Shown here: piece by piece, positions 31,914 to 35,215 of the stretch
How positions within the stretch are numbered: the first letter of the stretch is position 1
How the letters are laid out: the number at the start of each line of letters is the position of its first letter
Assembly (NCBI GenBank): GCA_030665585.1
Contig: DAOUZN010000003.1
Span: forward strand, 1 to 35,215
Source of the DNA: Deltaproteobacteria bacterium
GTDB lineage: Bacteria > Desulfobacterota > Desulfobacteria > Desulfobacterales > C00003060
DNA length: 35,215 bases
Direction: 5' to 3'
The notes under the pieces: model-generated
What the model saw: only the letters and a program-made list of their open reading frames with translations
Databases searched by the model: none
What the model was told of the DNA's origin: nothing
Position numbers and translations under genes: made by a program

Positions 31914-34900
31914 TTATTGGGAAGGCTGTCTAGGTCCCAGGTATGTCTTCAGGTGGCGGGCTGTGTGAGAGCCATTCGGGTGGGCGATGAGTTCCACGGG
32001 TGAACCTGCTGCCACCACCCGCCCTCCCTCATCTCCCCCTTCCGGGCCAAGGTCAATGATGTGATCGGCCTCTTTGATGATCTCCATGTTGTGTTCAATG
32101 ACCGCTACGGTATTTCCTTCATCCGCCAAGGCCTGCAGCACCTTCAACAGCCTCTGCACATCGGCCAAGTGCAACCCTGTGGTCGGTTCATCCAGGATGT
32201 AAAGGGTGCGGCCCCTAGAGGGCTTGGCCAGCTCTTCTGCCAACTTGACGCGTTGGGCCTCACCCCCGGAGAGCGTGGGGCTGGGTTGTCCCAGGTGCAG
32301 ATACCCCAGGCCAATGTCACAAACAAACTGGACGGGCCGGCGAATCGATGGCACGGCAGCAAAAAAGCCAGCAGCCTCCTCAAAGGTGAGTTCCAGGACG
32401 TCAGAGATGTTTTGCCCTTTGTAGGTGACGGCCAGGGTCTCCTGATTGAATCGTCGGCCCCTGCAAACCTCACAGTGAATATACACGTCAGGGAGAAAAC
32501 TCATGCCCACTTTTAGACTGCCGTGTCCCTTGCACGCCTCACATCGGCCCCCTGCCACGTTGAATGAAAACCGGCCGGCCTTGTATCCTCGAGCCCTGGC
32601 CTCCGGGGTCATGGCAAAGCGCGTCCGTATGTCAGACAGAAATCCCACATAGGAGGCTGGCACAGAGCGAGGGGTGCGGCCGATGGGTTTGTGATCCACC
32701 TCGAGTACCCGGTCCAGGGACTCCCAACCCTTGATCGCGTCACAGCGGCCGGCATCACGCTGTTGCTTTAAGAGCCGGTTGCGGACGCCTTTGTACAGGG
32801 TTTCTTTAAGAAGCGTGGATTTGCCGGAACCTGACACGCCGGTGACGCAGATCAAGGTACCCAGGGGGAAATCAACATCGATCCCTTTCAGGTTGTGTTC
32901 CACCGCCCCTTGAACCGTGATGAAGAGGCCGTCCTTGGGAGACCTGAGGCGGGAGGTGATGTGGTGGGGATGTCCGTCAAAACAAGTGCCTGTGACAGAT
33001 GCGGAGACTTTCTTTAAATCGGCCAACCGACCACTGGCAACCACACGCCCACCTTCCCGGCCGGCTCCGGGGCCCAGATCGATGATGTAATCAGCGGCTC
33101 GGATCGCCTCTTCATCGTGCTCCACCACCAGGATCGAGTTTCCCCGCGCCTTGAGCTCACCCAGAGCCTCCAGGAGCAAGCGATGGTCCTTGGCGTGAAG
33201 GCCGATCGTGGGCTCATCCAGGATGTAGCAGACCCCTGCCAGATTCGATCCAAGCTGGGCTGCGAGCCGGACACGCTGGGCTTCCCCACCAGACAGGGTG
33301 TCACCGCTCCGACTGAGGGCGAGATAGGACAATCCGAGCCGATTGAGCAGGGAGAGACGTGTCCGGATTTCATCCAAAATCGGCTCGGCGACAGGGGATT
33401 GCCGTGGGCTGAAAGCGAATTGCTTGAGCGTTTCTTGCGTCTGATGAACCGGCTGTTGCACCAGGTCCCAGATGGAATAGCCCTCGATTTTTACGGCCAG
33501 GGCCTCCCCTTTCAAGCGACTTCCATGGCACTCTGGACACGTCTTGTGTCCGTTTCTGCCGGAAGCCTCTACCTCACCCAGTCCATCGCACACAGGACAG
33601 GCCCCATGTTTGCTGTTAAAGGAAAAGAGGCGAGGGTCCGAGGCCTTCAATCCTATGCCGCAGGCAGGACAGATGCCTTGCAGACTAAAAACCTCTTCAG
33701 TCCCCTTGGGGTCTACGATCAGCAGGCTGCCATGGCCTTCTTTCAAGGCGCGGCCCACCACATCGTCAAGGTCTGGTGTGGGAAACCGTCCCACCAGAAG
33801 GTCAATGGTGTGCTCATGGTAACGGCTCAGGGCCATGTTCTTCTTGAGCGTTGCCAGTCGGCCATCAATTCGGGCTTTTTGATAACCCCTGCGCAGAGAC
33901 TGGGCCAGGACGTCCTTATGGAAACCTTTTCGTCCGGCCACCTTTGGGGCCAGGACAAGGGCGTGCTTTCTCCCGTAGCGATGCCGAATCTGATCCACGA
34001 TCTGATCCTGCGTCTGGACTGTCAATTGGCGGTCGCAGCCGATGCAGTGCTGAGAGCCAAGCTTGCTGTAAAGAAGTCTGAGGAAATGATAGATCTCGGT
34101 CAGCGTTGCCACGGTGGACCGGCGACTGGCATGGCTGATGCGCTGTTCGATGGCCACGGTGGGCGGAAGGCCGGACACAACGTCCACGTCCGGCCGTTCA
34201 AGGATCTTGACATACTGTCTCACGTATGGGGCAAGGCTTTCCAGATAACGTCGCTGACCCTCTGCAAAGAGAATGTCAAAGGCCAGGGTCGATTTGCCTG
34301 AGCCAGACACACCCGTGAGCACCACAAGCTGGTTACGGGGGATGGAAAGACTCAGGTTCTTGAGGTTGTGTTCCCGGGCCCCCCTGATGGCGATGGCCTG
34401 TGAGAAACCCTCAGCTGGTTCGGAAATGCTTGGGGGTGACGCCTTGCCGGGCCTTAACCGGCCCGGGTCACTCAGATACGCTGCGAGAAACCGGCCGGTA
34501 TGAGATTGGCGATGCCTGGCCACCTCTTCTGGTGGGCCGGCCACCACGACCCGGCCTCCATCATCCCCACCCTCGGGCCCCAGGTCGATCACCCAGTCTG
34601 CTGTCTTGACCACATCCATGTTGTGCTCAATCAAGAGCACGGAATTTCCCGCGGCAACGAGTCTGTCGAGACAGGCCAGGAGTTTTTCTATATCGTCAAA
34701 ATGGAGTCCCGTGGTGGGTTCATCAAAGATAAAGAGTCGCGCGATGTGATCCCCGGCCTTGAGATATCGAGACAGCTTGAGCCGTTGAGCCTCCCCTCCT
34801 GACAGGGTATTGATGGGCTGGCCAAGCCGCATGTAGCCGAGGCCGACATCAGCCATGGGCTGAAGGGCCCTTTGCACCTTGGGTTGATCGTCAAAAAAGT

Positions 34901-35215
34901 CGATGGCGTGATCTACAGTCATGGAAAGGATGTCGTATATGGTCTGCCCCTTGTAGGTCACCTCCAGGATCTCTTTCTTGTAGCGCTTACCATCGCATTC
35001 GGGGCAGGTGATGAAGACATCGGAAAGAAACTGCATCTCCACCTTTTCAAACCCTTCCCCCCGGCATGTTTCGCACCGGCCTCCTGCCACGTTAAAGGAA
35101 AAATGGCCCGGCCCAAAACCCCTTGCCCGGGCATCCGCGGTGTCGGCCAGCAGTCGGCGGATGGGATCTGCGGCCTTGGTGTAGGTTAAAGGATTGGCCC
35201 TGGGTGTGCGGCCGA
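31914..35215 (-). CDS. uvrA: Tandem UvrA-like excinuclease subunit A (5' end beyond window)
   Basis: The visible 1099 residues (C-terminal part) belong to a double-length UvrA. From the right edge they start inside the second ATPase half of a first UvrA unit (GRTPRANPLTYT, zinc CETCRGEG…CPECDGKRY, signature NTLSGGEAQR, Walker B LFIFDEPTTGLH). A short linker follows, then a second unit with Walker A GVSGSGKSTLAFD, the UvrB-binding region (LVLAPKVAGRKGFHKD, RIDGRLATLKK), both zinc modules, two signatures and a second Walker A GVSGSGKSTLLKE. In the second unit CDGLG is separated from CPECHGSRL by about 15 residues where E. coli UvrA has about 120, so the insertion domain is missing. Role: DNA damage recognition in nucleotide excision repair with UvrB, or a specialised variant. 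Confidence 0.93.
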   Translation of the reverse strand, partial: GRTPRANPLTYTKAADPIRRLLADTADARARGFGPGHFSFNVAGGRCETCRGEGFEKVEMQFLSDVFITCPECDGKRYKKEILEVTYKGQTIYDILSMTVDHAIDFFDDQPKVQRALQPMADVGLGYMRLGQPINTLSGGEAQRLKLSRYLKAGDHIARLFIFDEPTTGLHFDDIEKLLACLDRLVAAGNSVLLIEHNMDVVKTADWVIDLGPEGGDDGGRVVVAGPPEEVARHRQSHTGRFLAAYLSDPGRLRPGKASPPSISEPAEGFSQAIAIRGAREHNLKNLSLSIPRNQLVVLTGVSGSGKSTLAFDILFAEGQRRYLESLAPYVRQYVKILERPDVDVVSGLPPTVAIEQRISHASRRSTVATLTEIYHFLRLLYSKLGSQHCIGCDRQLTVQTQDQIVDQIRHRYGRKHALVLAPKVAGRKGFHKDVLAQSLRRGYQKARIDGRLATLKKNMALSRYHEHTIDLLVGRFPTPDLDDVVGRALKEGHGSLLIVDPKGTEEVFSLQGICPACGIGLKASDPRLFSFNSKHGACPVCDGLGEVEASGRNGHKTCPECHGSRLKGEALAVKIEGYSIWDLVQQPVHQTQETLKQFAFSPRQSPVAEPILDEIRTRLSLLNRLGLSYLALSRSGDTLSGGEAQRVRLAAQLGSNLAGVCYILDEPTIGLHAKDHRLLLEALGELKARGNSILVVEHDEEAIRAADYIIDLGPGAGREGGRVVASGRLADLKKVSASVTGTCFDGHPHHITSRLRSPKDGLFITVQGAVEHNLKGIDVDFPLGTLICVTGVSGSGKSTLLKETLYKGVRNRLLKQQRDAGRCDAIKGWESLDRVLEVDHKPIGRTPRSVPASYVGFLSDIRTRFAMTPEARARGYKAGRFSFNVAGGRCEACKGHGSLKVGMSFLPDVYIHCEVCRGRRFNQETLAVTYKGQNISDVLELTFEEAAGFFAAVPSIRRPVQFVCDIGLGYLHLGQPSPTLSGGEAQRVKLAEELAKPSRGRTLYILDEPTTGLHLADVQRLLKVLQALADEGNTVAVIEHNMEIIKEADHIIDLGPEGGDEGGRVVAAGSPVELIAHPNGSHTARHLKTYLGPRQPSQ

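Noticed and set aside
33117-34301. 394-codon plus-strand open frame inside uvrA
   Set aside because: It is exactly antisense to conserved UvrA motifs (ATPase and zinc modules), has no recognisable domains, and is a by-product of high-GC codon use on the coding strand.

Overview
The window looks like a piece of a Desulfobacterota (deltaproteobacterial) chromosome. Three things point there: a PxxKW-type cysteine-rich small protein, the Gram-negative gene order lysS–lolCE–lolD–bamA–skp–lpxD–fabZ–lpxA–lpxI–Gfo/Idh–lpxB–msbA–lptF–lptG–waaA–lpxK, and a PilC/PilS pair behind a sigma-54-like promoter. The taxon is inferred from gene content and order, not from a marker gene. No rRNA, tRNA, CRISPR array, transposase or phage gene was seen.

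Region 1 (1–7.1 kb): a CLC chloride-channel-family protein with two CBS domains, a class I aspartate aminotransferase, a divergent PxxKW cysteine-rich small protein, then pilC and a pilS-like membrane histidine kinase. The region opens and closes with copies of a ~182-bp nested-palindrome repeat.

Region 2 (7.1–28.5 kb): almost everything on the plus strand, tightly packed and often overlapping. lysS comes first. It is followed by lipoprotein sorting (LolCE, LolD), outer-membrane protein insertion (BamA with an extra N-terminal TolB/CsgG-like domain, Skp/OmpH), the Raetz pathway for lipid A (LpxD, FabZ, LpxA, LpxI, LpxB, a DUF374 acyltransferase, WaaA, LpxK) and LPS export (MsbA, LptF, LptG). 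A Gfo/Idh/MocA oxidoreductase sits between lpxI and lpxB, the place where gnnA sits in organisms that make GlcN3N lipid A. After lpxK come a third repeat copy, an NAD-dependent sugar epimerase and a Trm112-like small protein. Together these genes account for most of the lipid A and outer-membrane assembly line. LpxC, GnnB, KdsA/B and the soluble Lpt parts are not in the window.

Region 3 (28.6–31.7 kb, minus strand): a translationally coupled three-gene cluster. It encodes a ParA ATPase fused to a C-terminal CBM48 (AMPK-beta/isoamylase-like glycogen-binding) domain, a second ParA/MinD-like protein with a damaged P-loop, and a small protein of unknown function. Just upstream, same strand, is a short SAP/Rho-N-like protein with four cysteines, behind a promoter whose -35 box overlaps a perfect palindrome. 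I consider this cluster the best candidate for an undescribed system.

Region 4 (31.9 kb to the right edge, minus strand): the 3' part of an oversized uvrA. The visible protein contains the end of one UvrA followed by a second, complete UvrA unit that lacks the usual insertion domain.
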